Shown here in pieces: positions 1 to 7,893 of a stretch of 64,000 nucleotides of DNA. The notes under the pieces are model-generated. The model made no database searches, was not told the origin of the DNA, and saw nothing but the letters and a program-made list of their open reading frames with translations. The DNA lies in the NCBI RefSeq assembly GCF_013170825.1, contig NZ_CP033365.1, forward strand, positions 186,001 through 250,000, in the 5' to 3' direction. Positions within the stretch are counted from its first letter, which is position 1. Every line of letters starts with the position of its first letter. Origin of the DNA: Mesorhizobium sp. NZP2298. Lineage in GTDB: Bacteria; Pseudomonadota; Alphaproteobacteria; Rhizobiales; Rhizobiaceae. The translations under genes and the position numbers were made by a program.

Positions 1-414
1 GGACTACCCCTCCCTGCCTATGAAAGCGCCGGCGCCGCCGGCATGGATCTGCGCGCGGCAGTGCCCGACGACCGGCCGCTGCTGATCCTGCCGGGAAAAC
101 GCGCTCTGGTGCCGACAGGGCTGATCCTGGAAATCCCCGAAGGCATGGAAGGCCAGGTGCGGCCGCGCTCCGGCCTTGCTTTCAAGCATGGCCTCACCGT
201 GCTCAATTCGCCAGGCACGGTCGACAGCGACTATCGCGGCGAGGTGAAGGTGCTGCTGGTCAATCTCGGCGATGAGGATTTTGCCGTGACGCGCGGCATG
301 CGCATCGCCCAGATCGTTTTCGCTGCCGTGACGCAGGTGGCCGTCGAAGAACGTTCGCTGGCCGGCGGTACGGCGCGTGGCTCGGGCGGGTTCGGATCGA
401 CCGGCACCGCCTGA
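1..414 (+). CDS. dut: dUTP diphosphatase (dUTPase), 5'-truncated by window edge
   Basis: Hydrolyses dUTP to dUMP and diphosphate, keeping uracil out of DNA and supplying the dTMP precursor. The reading frame is open from base 1, so the start lies outside the window; 137 residues are visible. All five conserved motifs of trimeric dUTPases can be read in order: AGMDLRA near the start, [19 protein letters not shown] with its catalytic Asp/Tyr region, MRIAQIVF, and the glycine-rich C-terminal arm [10 protein letters not shown]. The ATG at 43 lies inside motif 1, so it is not the real start. The stop overlaps the next gene's start (TGATG at 412-416), which implies translational coupling. Confidence 0.97.
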   Translation, partial: GLPLPAYESAGAAGMDLRAAVPDDRPLLILPGKRALVPTGLILEIPEGMEGQVRPRSGLAFKHGLTVLNSPGTVDSDYRGEVKVLLVNLGDEDFAVTRGMRIAQIVFAAVTQVAVEERSLAGGTARGSGGFGSTGTA

Positions 415-1073
415 TGCCCATCCCGAAACTTGTTATCTTCGACTGCGACGGGATCCTGGTCGACACGGAGAACCTCGCCAACCGGCGCCTTGCCGAGTGG
501 CTGAGCGCGGCTGGCTATCCGACGAGCTTCGAATATTGCCGCAAGAATTTCTCCGGCCGCAGCATGGCCTCGGTGCAGAAGGAGATCGAAGAGCAGACCG
601 ATGTTCGCCTCGGCACCGATTTCGTCGATCGCTGGAATGCCGGCCTGCCGGACCTGTTCGCGCATGGGGTCGAGGCGATCCCCTATGTCCGCGAGTTCAT
701 CGAGGCGGTCCGCGCGGCCGGTATCGACTATTGTGTCGCCACTTCGGCAAGGGTGTCGAAGATGCATATCACGCTTGGCCAGACCGGGCTGCTGCCGCTC
801 TTCGAACATGCGATGTTCAGTGCCACCATGGTCGGGCGCGGCAAGCCGTTCCCCGACCTGTTCCTGCATGCGGCCAAGACCATGGACTTCGCGCCCGCCG
901 ACTGCATCGTCATCGAGGACAGCGTCGCGGGCACGCAGGCCGGCATTGCCGCCGGCATGCGGGTGTTTTCCTATCATGGCGATCCCTATTCCGACCGCGA
1001 CGGCCTGATCCAGGCCGGCGGCATCCTGTTCGACGACATGCGCGAGCTGGCCGGCCTGGTGCCGATCCACTGA
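414..1073 (+). CDS. HAD-superfamily hydrolase, subfamily IA (phosphatase-like)
   Basis: Probable small-metabolite phosphatase of 219 residues. HAD motif I is FDCDGILVD at residues 9-17, with Asp10 as expected nucleophile and Asp12 as acid/base. Motif II is in ATSARVSK, motif III the Lys in GRGKPFPD, and motif IV IEDSVAG around residue 169 gives the Mg-binding Asp. The helical cap between motifs I and II fits the beta-phosphoglucomutase/phosphoglycolate phosphatase branch. The start ATG overlaps the dut stop by one base, so the pair is one transcription unit. The substrate cannot be read from the sequence; a house-cleaning role beside dut is possible but is inference. Confidence 0.9.
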   Translation: MPIPKLVIFDCDGILVDTENLANRRLAEWLSAAGYPTSFEYCRKNFSGRSMASVQKEIEEQTDVRLGTDFVDRWNAGLPDLFAHGVEAIPYVREFIEAVRAAGIDYCVATSARVSKMHITLGQTGLLPLFEHAMFSATMVGRGKPFPDLFLHAAKTMDFAPADCIVIEDSVAGTQAGIAAGMRVFSYHGDPYSDRDGLIQAGGILFDDMRELAGLVPIH

Positions 1074-1146
1074 TCCTGTTCCGACACGGCTGCACGATGC
1101 TGGAACCCGTGCTAGCGTGACTGGCCTGATCTCCGGGGGGACACTC

Positions 1147-2001
1147 ATGCCGACGAACCTGCTCCGCTTCATGCTCGCCTTGATGCTGCTGCCGTTCTTG
1201 TGGACGGCGGCCGGAGCGCAAACCGTGAGTTTTCCCGAACTCAACAGCCCACTGCCCGGCCGCAGCGATGTCAGCTATCTCGACCTGGCCAAAATGGTCA
1301 TCCCGGACCTCGCCGCCGACAAGGACGGTTTCTACAAGGGTGGATTGCCGATCGACATGCGCCATATTGCCGGTGGCGATGAGGGCGGCTCGCCACCGGA
1401 GACGACGAGCCTGTCCAATGCGGCAGTGCTTCCCATCAAGGCCGGCGGCAAGGATCGGCTGGCGATGCTGTTCGATCTCGGCGATTCTCCCGACAGCGCC
1501 GAAGGCTATGCGGTGCTGGCGCTCTTCGACGTCACGGCCAAGCCGAAACTGCTCGATGCGGCCAATGTCGCGGTCGACCGCGGCACCTATTTCCGCGAGC
1601 CGAACAAGCTTTCGATCGGCGACGGCGACGACGTGCTCATCTCCATGAGCACGCATTTCAATTCGAACCAGGGCTATGTGAGTACGCTGCTGATCCTGCC
1701 TCGCGGGGACCGCCTTCAATTGGTCGACACGATCAACACGTTCGACGAAAACGTCTGCGCCTACAAACGCACCCAGGATCTGGCCTTCCTGACGCTGGAC
1801 GACGGAAAGCCTTATGCAGCGATCAAGGTGACGGCGACCGACGCCACGGTGCCGAGTGGTGAAAGTTGCGATGAGGCTGCGCCCAAGGCGGCGTCGCACG
1901 ACATTTCCGTCACCTACCATTGGGACAAGAAGACCTCACACTACGTCAAGGATTCCGACGCGTTCGAGAAATTGTCAGCAGAGAACGCGAAACGCTTCTG
2001 A
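1147..2001 (+). CDS. secreted protein of unknown function
   Basis: A 284-residue protein I do not recognise. The ATG at 1147 is chosen over an in-frame GTG at 1117 because a purine-rich site (CCGGGGGGAC) stands just upstream and because it puts a classic signal peptide at the N terminus: positively charged start, hydrophobic core LALMLLPFLW and an AGA/Q-type cleavage site near residue 25. The mature part is hydrophilic and mixed, with few cysteines (one in DENVCAY, one in GESCDE) and no lipobox, so a soluble periplasmic protein is likely. It follows the HAD gene by 73 bp on the same strand. No enzymatic motif was found. Confidence 0.75.
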   Translation: MPTNLLRFMLALMLLPFLWTAAGAQTVSFPELNSPLPGRSDVSYLDLAKMVIPDLAADKDGFYKGGLPIDMRHIAGGDEGGSPPETTSLSNAAVLPIKAGGKDRLAMLFDLGDSPDSAEGYAVLALFDVTAKPKLLDAANVAVDRGTYFREPNKLSIGDGDDVLISMSTHFNSNQGYVSTLLILPRGDRLQLVDTINTFDENVCAYKRTQDLAFLTLDDGKPYAAIKVTATDATVPSGESCDEAAPKAASHDISVTYHWDKKTSHYVKDSDAFEKLSAENAKRF

Positions 2002-2075
2002 GCCAAACGCATTCGTTTGCCCGACTTGAGACAGCGCGGTAGCATCCGCCCCAAGACTCGTGATGGGGAGCATTC

Positions 2076-2879
2076 ATGGACAAGGGCAAGATTTTTCGCG
2101 ACCTGCATGCCTCGACCTTCGTCATGCCCAATCCCTGGGATCCGGGCACGACCAAGCTGCTCGGCTCCTTCGGTTTCAAGGCACTGGCGACAACCAGTGC
2201 CGGCTTCGCCTTTTCGCGAGGCCTGCCGGACGGCTCGGTGACCTTCGAGCAGATGATCCATCACTGCCGCGAGGTGACGGCGGCGACCGACCTGCCGGTC
2301 TCGGCAGATCTCGAGAGGGGCAAGGGCGACAGCGCCGAGCGGGCCGCCGAAACCATCTTCGCGGCGGAAGCGGCCGGCCTTGCCGGCTGCTCGATCGAGG
2401 ATCACACCGGCGATCCCGACAAGCCGATCTATGATTTCTCGCATGCGGTGGAGCGCGTCGCCGCGGCGGTGGAAGCGGCGCGGGCGCTGAAGCGCGATTT
2501 CGTGTTCACCGCGCGCGCCGAAAATTTCCTCTGGGGCAGAACCGATCTCGACGACACGATCAAGCGGTTGCAGGCCTTCGAGAAAGCTGGCGCCGACGTA
2601 CTCTATGCGCCAGGGATCGGTGACATCGAGATGGTGCGTACGATCTGCTCGGCGGTCGGCAAGCCGGTCAATGTCATGGCAAAGCCGGGCTTTACCATCG
2701 CCGATCTTGCCATGGCCGGCGTGAAGCGCATTTCACTCGGGCCATGGCTGACCAATTTCGCCTACGGCATGCTGGAGACGGCGGCACGCGAGATCCAGCA
2801 GGACGGCACGTTCGGCTTCACCCGCGCCGCCATGCCTTTCGGCAAGCTGCAGGCGCTATACAGCAAGCCATCATCATGA
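2076..2879 (+). CDS. isocitrate lyase/phosphoenolpyruvate mutase family protein
   Basis: 267 residues with the (beta/alpha)8 fold signature of the PEP mutase/isocitrate lyase superfamily (methylisocitrate lyase-like, COG2513). Visible family hallmarks are the N-terminal PNPWDPGTTKLL segment, SADLERG in strand 3 (metal-ligand region), GCSIEDH, and VFTARAENFLWG. The loop carrying the lyases' catalytic Cys (KKCGH) is not present, and the position after ADLERG differs, so true isocitrate or methylisocitrate lyase activity is unlikely; oxaloacetate decarboxylase or C-C/P-C bond chemistry on a small 2-oxoacid is possible. It ends 13 bp before the hydroxyproline dehydratase gene, so the two are probably cotranscribed. 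Confidence 0.85.
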   Translation: MDKGKIFRDLHASTFVMPNPWDPGTTKLLGSFGFKALATTSAGFAFSRGLPDGSVTFEQMIHHCREVTAATDLPVSADLERGKGDSAERAAETIFAAEAAGLAGCSIEDHTGDPDKPIYDFSHAVERVAAAVEAARALKRDFVFTARAENFLWGRTDLDDTIKRLQAFEKAGADVLYAPGIGDIEMVRTICSAVGKPVNVMAKPGFTIADLAMAGVKRISLGPWLTNFAYGMLETAAREIQQDGTFGFTRAAMPFGKLQALYSKPSS

Positions 2880-2892
2880 ACGGGCTGGGCGC

Positions 2893-3891
2893 ATGACGCT
2901 GACCGTTGTCGACATGCATACGGGCGGCGAGCCGCTGAGGATCGTCACCGGCGGCTATCCCCGCATCCCGAAGGGCACCATCCTGGAAAAGCGCGCCTAT
3001 GTGCGCGACCGTCTCGATCATCTCAGAAAAATCCTGATGTTCGAGCCGCGCGGCCATTACGATATGTACGGCGCCCTGCTGGTCGAGCCCGACTTGCCGG
3101 GCGCCGATCTCGCGGTGCTGTTCATGCACAATGAGGGCTATTCGACGATGTGCGGCCACGCCATCGTCGCGCTCGGTCGCTACGCCATCGATGAAGGGCT
3201 GGTGACGAAACAGGAGCCGATCACGACCGTCAACATCGAGGCGCCGTGCGGCCTGGTCGTCGCTTCGGTCGAGGTTCTGGACGGCAAGGCCGGCGCCGTG
3301 TCGTTCGAGAGCGTGCCGGCCTTCCTGTTTGCCGGTGACCAGCAGATCGAGCTGACAAGATATGGCAAGATAGGCTTCGACATCGCTTATGGCGGCGCTT
3401 TCTACGCGCTGGCGGACTGCCATCAGTTCGGGCTGGAATTCGGCCGTGATCGCGTGCGCGATTTTGTCGATGCCGCAACGACGCTGACGGACAGGCTCAA
3501 GTCAGAATTTCCGCTTTCGCATCCCGACCACGCCGACCTCGCCTTTCTCTACGGCACCATCCTGACCGACGGACGCGACGCGTTTTCCGGCGAGGTGACG
3601 AAAAACATCTGCGTCTTCGCCGAGGCCGAGGTCGACCGCTCGCCGACCGGCTCCGGCGTCACCGCCCGTCTCGCCGCCATGCTTGCCAAGGGCGAGATTG
3701 CCATCGGGCAGACGCGGACCTTCGAGAGCATCGCCGGCTCGCGCTTTTCGGGCGCGGTGGCTCGGACGGCACAGGCCGGCCCGCATGATGCGATCATCGC
3801 CCGCGTCGGCGGCCGCGCCTACTATTCCGGACGGGCGGAATTCATCGTCGAGCCCGATGACGAGCTGGGACGAGGTTTCCTGCTCCGTTGA
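2893..3891 (+). CDS. proline racemase family; probable trans-3-hydroxy-L-proline dehydratase
   Basis: 332 residues of the proline racemase/hydroxyproline epimerase family. N-terminal MHTGGEPLRIV is the family signature. The first catalytic Cys is present at residue 87 in MCGHA. The second catalytic site reads DRSPTGSG, with Thr at about residue 252 where racemases and 4-hydroxyproline epimerases have Cys. In characterised family members a Cys/Thr pair marks trans-3-hydroxy-L-proline dehydratase, which yields 1-pyrroline-2-carboxylate for reduction to L-proline. The assignment to dehydratase is therefore inference from one residue. No pyrroline-2-carboxylate reductase gene is beside it. It converges with the next gene, 15 bp away. 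Confidence 0.85.
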   Translation: MTLTVVDMHTGGEPLRIVTGGYPRIPKGTILEKRAYVRDRLDHLRKILMFEPRGHYDMYGALLVEPDLPGADLAVLFMHNEGYSTMCGHAIVALGRYAIDEGLVTKQEPITTVNIEAPCGLVVASVEVLDGKAGAVSFESVPAFLFAGDQQIELTRYGKIGFDIAYGGAFYALADCHQFGLEFGRDRVRDFVDAATTLTDRLKSEFPLSHPDHADLAFLYGTILTDGRDAFSGEVTKNICVFAEAEVDRSPTGSGVTARLAAMLAKGEIAIGQTRTFESIAGSRFSGAVARTAQAGPHDAIIARVGGRAYYSGRAEFIVEPDDELGRGFLLR

Positions 3892-3906
3892 ACCGAGCTG
3901 GCTCAG

Positions 3907-4608
3907 CTATCGACGTGCCGCTTCCCGTGCGGAAATCGTCTTGTGCAGATGCACCATCATGGCGGCGGCGAAGAGCGGCGTCACCAAATTGAGCAACGGC
4001 ACGGCGAGGAAGGCCGCGATGACCAGCCCGGCGAGAAAGACCGTGCCGGCGTACTGCCGGCGCAAGGCCCTGGCTTCGTCTTCGCCGCGAAAGCGCATGG
4101 CGGCAAATTCGAAGAATTCGCGGCCAAGCAAATAGCCGTTGACGACGAAGAAGGCGGCAATGTTGATGCCCGGCACCAACAGGAGCAGCAAGGCGACGAT
4201 GTTGCCGAGGATGACGACACCGAAGAATTTTATCGCCAGCACCAGCGAGCGCAGCGCCGGCATGGCGCGCCCAGTCGGGTCGCCGGGATAGTCGGTGCGC
4301 TCGACCACTTCGGCGACATCGTCGAGGAACAGGCCGGCGATCACAGCCGTCACCGGCGCGACGAGCAGCGCCGTGCCGAAGGCAAGCGCTATTGCCGCGA
4401 TGATGCCGCCCAGCCAGCCGGCCCAGGACGGCATGCCGGGCAACAAGGCCTGCAGCCAAGGGAGCGCCAGCCATTCGACCAGGCTGGTCAGGCCGAACCA
4501 CAAGGCGACCAGGGCCAGCACGGTCAGGCCAAGCGTCTTGAGGAACACGGCACGAAACGGCGGCGAGAGCAGCTCGAGGGCCGCAGTGCGGGCAGCGTCG
4601 AAAATCAC
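3907..4608 (-). CDS. EI24/CysZ-family membrane protein
   Basis: 233-residue integral membrane protein of the CysZ/EI24 family (COG2981), whose characterised member CysZ conducts sulfate. Hydrophobic segments are around residues 23-45, 65-95, 125-150 and 195-225, as in the family, with the conserved N-terminal pattern of an amphipathic helix followed by SPPFR. The start is a GTG at 4606-4608; there is no better ATG nearby and the GTG lines up with the family's usual N terminus. No sulfur-assimilation genes lie beside it, so a sulfate role is by family only. Confidence 0.8.
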   Translation of the reverse strand: MIFDAARTAALELLSPPFRAVFLKTLGLTVLALVALWFGLTSLVEWLALPWLQALLPGMPSWAGWLGGIIAAIALAFGTALLVAPVTAVIAGLFLDDVAEVVERTDYPGDPTGRAMPALRSLVLAIKFFGVVILGNIVALLLLLVPGINIAAFFVVNGYLLGREFFEFAAMRFRGEDEARALRRQYAGTVFLAGLVIAAFLAVPLLNLVTPLFAAAMMVHLHKTISAREAARR

Positions 4609-4697
4609 CGTGCTTCAACCCCAAATCAGCGACAGCGCCGTAAAGGCGGGACGTTCACGAGATAGGCAGCGCGGCTCGTGAGCACAAGCGCGTATCG

Positions 4698-5600
4698 CTA
4701 TCGGGCAAACGCCGGCTTCCTGACCGGGATCGTCATGGCCGCAACGCCGATCACGACAAAGGCCATGCCCAACCATGCCGTTGGCCCCAGGCTTTCGCCG
4801 AGGAAGACAGCACCGATGCCGACGCCGATCGGTACGCGCAGATAGGCCTGCGACGTCGTGCCGACCGAACCCAGCGTGTGGATCAGGCGAAAATAGATGA
4901 CGAAGGCCAGCGCGGTTGAAAACACCGACAGGCCAAGCAGGGCCAGCATCGAGGCCATCGAGGGTGTCAGCGTCCATGGCTGGTCGACCAACAGGCTGAG
5001 CGGCACCAGCATGACCGCGCCGCACAGCATCGAACCGGCGGCCGGCAGCATCGGATCGAGGCCCTTGAAGCCGCGGCCGAAGATCGCCGCACCCGCATAG
5101 CAGATCGTTGCCACGACGATGGCGACCTGTGCCCACAGTTCGTGACCGAGACCACCCAGCGCCTGCGTGCCGACAATGAAGCAGATGCCCGCCATGCCGG
5201 CGCCGACACCGATCAGCTTGCGCGCCGTCACCGACTCATGGCGGGTGATGAGCGCGGTGAAGACGAAGGTGAAGATCGGCGAGGTCGCGTTGAGGATCGT
5301 GGCCAGGCCGGCATCGACCGAGCGCTCGGCGGCGGCGATCAGCGTGAATGGTATGACGCTGTTGAGGCATGCCTGGAAGGCGAAGCGGCGCCAGCTTGCC
5401 GCATCGCCCGGCATGGCCAGCCCGCGCCAGCGGATAATGGCGAACAGGATGCCGCCGGCGATCAAGGTGCGGGCGGCGATGAAGGTGACCGGCGGGATCG
5501 TCTCGACGCCGATCTTGATGAAAGTGTAGGAGGCGCCCCACAGCACCGCCAATACGGCAAGCAACGCCAGGTCGATGGTCTTGTCGTTCTTCGCGGACAT
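4698..5600 (-). CDS. DMT-superfamily EamA transporter
   Basis: 300-residue inner-membrane exporter with two EamA halves and about ten transmembrane helices; the repeat LALLAVLWGASYTFIKIG opens the first half, and a related GVGAGMAGICFIVG segment links to the second. EamA proteins export amino acids, metabolites or drugs; the substrate is unknown. The ATG at 5600 (MSAKNDKT) is preferred to the one 48 bp upstream because a GGAAGACGG site precedes it and the extra residues are polar and atypical. It is divergent from the PfkB gene. Confidence 0.85.
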   Translation of the reverse strand: MSAKNDKTIDLALLAVLAVLWGASYTFIKIGVETIPPVTFIAARTLIAGGILFAIIRWRGLAMPGDAASWRRFAFQACLNSVIPFTLIAAAERSVDAGLATILNATSPIFTFVFTALITRHESVTARKLIGVGAGMAGICFIVGTQALGGLGHELWAQVAIVVATICYAGAAIFGRGFKGLDPMLPAAGSMLCGAVMLVPLSLLVDQPWTLTPSMASMLALLGLSVFSTALAFVIYFRLIHTLGSVGTTSQAYLRVPIGVGIGAVFLGESLGPTAWLGMAFVVIGVAAMTIPVRKPAFAR

Positions 5601-5828
5601 GGGCTTGCCGTCTTCCGGTGCGGTCGATCCGGCCCGATTTGTAGGCAATGCGGCGATGAAACGCTTCGTCCACGGTCGAATTGTCGTAGCGCCTGGCTGT
5701 TGGCGCCCTGTTCAGGGGCGATCCCGTCAAAGTTGAGTGTCATGCTCTAGGCAAAGCTGTCGTTAATCGCTAAACCCGCGCCCGGCCAGCGTGGCAAGAA
5801 GCCGGCTCGGGTTTTGGCGGAGATATTG

Positions 5829-6821
5829 ATGCCGGATTATGACGTGCTTTGCATCGGCAATGCCATTGTCGACATCATCGCCCAGTGCGAGGAGGAATTC
5901 CTCGAAACCAACGGCATCATCAAGGGCGCGATGAACTTCATCGATACGCGGCGCGCCGAACTGCTCTACAGCCGCATGGGCCCGGCGATCGAGGCCTCCG
6001 GCGGCAGCGCAGGCAACACGGCGGCCGGCGTCGCCTCCTTCGGCGGACGCGCCGCCTTCTTCGGCAAGGTCTCCAACGATGCGCTGGGCGAAATCTACGC
6101 GCACGACATCCATGCGCAGGGCGTCGCCTTCGACACCAAGCCGCTCAAGGGCGAGCCGCCGACGGCACGCTCGATGATCTTCGTCACTCCCGACGGCGAA
6201 CGCTCGATGAACACCTATCTCGGCGCCTGCGTCGAACTCGGCCCCGAGGATGTCGAGGCCGAAAAGGCATCGGGCGCCAAGGTCACCTATTTCGAGGGCT
6301 ATCTGTGGGACCCGCCGCGCGCCAAGGAGGCGATCCGGCAGACGGCCAAGCTGGCGCACGCGGCGGGCCGCGAAGTGTCGATGACGCTTTCGGATTCGTT
6401 CTGCGTCGACCGCTACCGCGACGAGTTCCTCGAGCTGATGCGCTCGGGCACGGTCGATATCGTCTTCGCCAACAGCCATGAGATCAAGTCGCTCTACCAG
6501 ACATCGTCCTTCGACGAGGCGCTGGCCAAGATCCGCAAGGACTGCAGAATAGCCGCGGTGACCCGTTCTGAAAAAGGCTCGGTCATCCTGCGCGGCGACG
6601 AGACCGTGGTCATCCAGGCGACGGCGATTCGGGAACTGGTCGACACGACGGGCGCCGGCGATCTCTACGCCGCCGGTTTCCTGCATGGCTACACGCAGGG
6701 CCGCGACCTCAAGACCTGCGGCGACCTTGGCTCCCTGGCCGCCGGCCTGGTGATCCAGCAGATCGGCCCGAGGCCAAGGCAAAATCTGCGCCGCGAGGCG
6801 GAACTGGCCGGGTTGCTGTAA
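5829..6821 (+). CDS. PfkB-family sugar/nucleoside kinase (adenosine kinase-like)
   Basis: 330-residue ribokinase-fold kinase. The N-terminal substrate segment (GNAIVDIIA), the di-glycine GGSAGNTAAG near residue 63, and the ATP/anion-hole motif DTTGAGD with its catalytic Asp near residue 280 are intact. The long insert and the SMNTYLGA stretch match the adenosine kinase-like group common beside malic enzyme and mutS in rhizobia. The ATG at 5829 is chosen over an in-frame TTG at 5814 because GGCGGAG is correctly spaced before it. Substrate adenosine, versus another nucleoside or sugar, is by similarity only. Confidence 0.88.
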   Translation: MPDYDVLCIGNAIVDIIAQCEEEFLETNGIIKGAMNFIDTRRAELLYSRMGPAIEASGGSAGNTAAGVASFGGRAAFFGKVSNDALGEIYAHDIHAQGVAFDTKPLKGEPPTARSMIFVTPDGERSMNTYLGACVELGPEDVEAEKASGAKVTYFEGYLWDPPRAKEAIRQTAKLAHAAGREVSMTLSDSFCVDRYRDEFLELMRSGTVDIVFANSHEIKSLYQTSSFDEALAKIRKDCRIAAVTRSEKGSVILRGDETVVIQATAIRELVDTTGAGDLYAAGFLHGYTQGRDLKTCGDLGSLAAGLVIQQIGPRPRQNLRREAELAGLL

Positions 6822-6895
6822 CCGCAAGCTCGGCGCTTCTGTTGTAAACAGCCGGCCGCGCCGCAGCCCTTCGCAGGCTCAGTGCGTTCGAAGCT

Positions 6896-6921
6896 CGAAA
6901 AGCCAAGCAATTGGCTTTTCG
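6896..6921 (+). terminator. hairpin downstream of the PfkB gene, possible terminator
   Basis: Perfect inverted repeat, CGAAAAGCCAA / TTGGCTTTTCG, 11-bp stem with a GCAA loop, 75 bp after the PfkB stop. The 3' arm ends in TTTT but no long U-run follows, so it may be a weak terminator, an mRNA-stabilising hairpin or part of a small intergenic repeat. Confidence 0.55.
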
Positions 6922-6923
6922 TT

Positions 6924-6938
6924 CGCTGCGCGGACCGC
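6924..6938. repeat. left copy of 15-bp direct repeat flanking the antitoxin-like gene
   Basis: CGCTGCGCGGACCGC, repeated identically at 7876-7890 in the same orientation. The two copies bracket about 0.95 kb that holds a single gene (7164-7865). Of the 342-bp gap 6822-7163 otherwise, I see only the hairpin at 6896-6921 and ordinary upstream sequence. Confidence 0.6.
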
Positions 6939-7163
6939 CTCTCACCGTCGCGTGACTGTCACAGATCGCTCCTACACGAAATTGAGAGCCTCCCGTGACT
7001 GACATTTCGGGGCGCCCGCAGTTAGATGGGGTGTTGAAAGATGCAAGACAGCAAGCTGTCGGGCGGTGCGTTTCGTTGCCGCCATGATTTCCGTTTTCCG
7101 CACTAGAAATTCAGCAATCGGCCGCGGCTGAGGGGAGAGCGCGCGCGGCCGGAAGACAGATGC

Positions 7164-7865
7164 ATGAGCAGATTTCAGATTACCGGTCTCGGACAGGACG
7201 ACTTCGCGGATATGGTCGCGGAGGACGTCGAGCGCGCGCTTGCCCATTATGACGAGGCCATCAACCAATCCACCGTGGTCTCGGTCGGCAAGATCGCCGG
7301 CAGCATAGCATCCGCCGTCACCTTGCTGTCGCCGAAACACCAGAGGGCCATCGACGCCATCCATGCCGACCTTCCCGGCCTTGCGTCGAAATTCGTGCGC
7401 GCGCTGGCAGCGGAAGCCGAGCGCCGCAGCGAAGCCGGCACTGCCGGGGCCACGAGCCCTTCGACGGCTTTGCTGGCCGATGAGCCGCTTCCTCCCCCGC
7501 CACGGTCCGACGACCTCGAATCGATGCTGATCGAGGACTGGGCCGGCCGTGTCGCCGGTTCGACCTACCTCGAAGAAAATCTGGGCATCGCCCGCTCGAC
7601 CCTGCATCGCTGGCAAAGGCGCGGCGACGTCATCGCCTTGCGCAAGGGCGGCCGCAAACACGTCTTCCCGCTGGCGCAGTTCGTCGACGGCAGGCCGGTG
7701 GCAGGCATAAGCGACGTGCTCAAGCGGATCGGCAATCCGAGGCTGGCGTGGCTATGGCTGACACGGCCGTCGGCGCAACTCGACGGGCGCATTCCAATCG
7801 ACCTGTTGCGTGCTGACGAGGTCTCGGACGTGGTCGAGGCGGCGCGGGCGTTCGCGCCGGGCTGA
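7164..7865 (+). CDS. MbcA/ParS/Xre-type antitoxin-like protein, orphan
   Basis: 233 residues in three parts. Residues 1-115 are a helical region with no family I can name. Residues about 118-160 hold a probable helix-turn-helix (LEENLGIARSTLHRWQRRG followed by a basic GGRKHVF wing). Residues about 185-233, with NPRLAWLWLTRP and LDGRIPIDLLRADE, match the toxin-binding C-terminal domain (DUF2384) of MbcA/ParS/Xre antitoxins that pair with RES or MbcT toxins. No RES-domain gene is adjacent: maeB follows on the opposite strand, 28 bp away. It may be a solitary regulator or an antitoxin that lost its toxin. The family call rests on motif reading and was not checked by search. Confidence 0.65.
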   Translation: MSRFQITGLGQDDFADMVAEDVERALAHYDEAINQSTVVSVGKIAGSIASAVTLLSPKHQRAIDAIHADLPGLASKFVRALAAEAERRSEAGTAGATSPSTALLADEPLPPPPRSDDLESMLIEDWAGRVAGSTYLEENLGIARSTLHRWQRRGDVIALRKGGRKHVFPLAQFVDGRPVAGISDVLKRIGNPRLAWLWLTRPSAQLDGRIPIDLLRADEVSDVVEAARAFAPG

Positions 7866-7875
7866 AGCTCTCATC

Positions 7876-7890
7876 CGCTGCGCGGACCGC
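7876..7890. repeat. right copy of 15-bp direct repeat
   Basis: CGCTGCGCGGACCGC, identical to 6924-6938; it lies in the 28 bp between the antitoxin-like gene and the maeB stop, partly adjoining the latter. Confidence 0.6.
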
Positions 7891-7893
7891 TCC

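Noticed and set aside
3842..4624. 260-codon minus-strand frame overlapping the CysZ-like gene
   Set aside because: Same-strand shadow in another frame; Arg/Ala/Gly-rich without transmembrane pattern, whereas the 3907-4608 frame has clear helices.
7164..7865. complete toxin-antitoxin module around the antitoxin-like gene
   Set aside because: No RES-domain or other toxin-sized frame within the flanks; both neighbours are metabolic genes.
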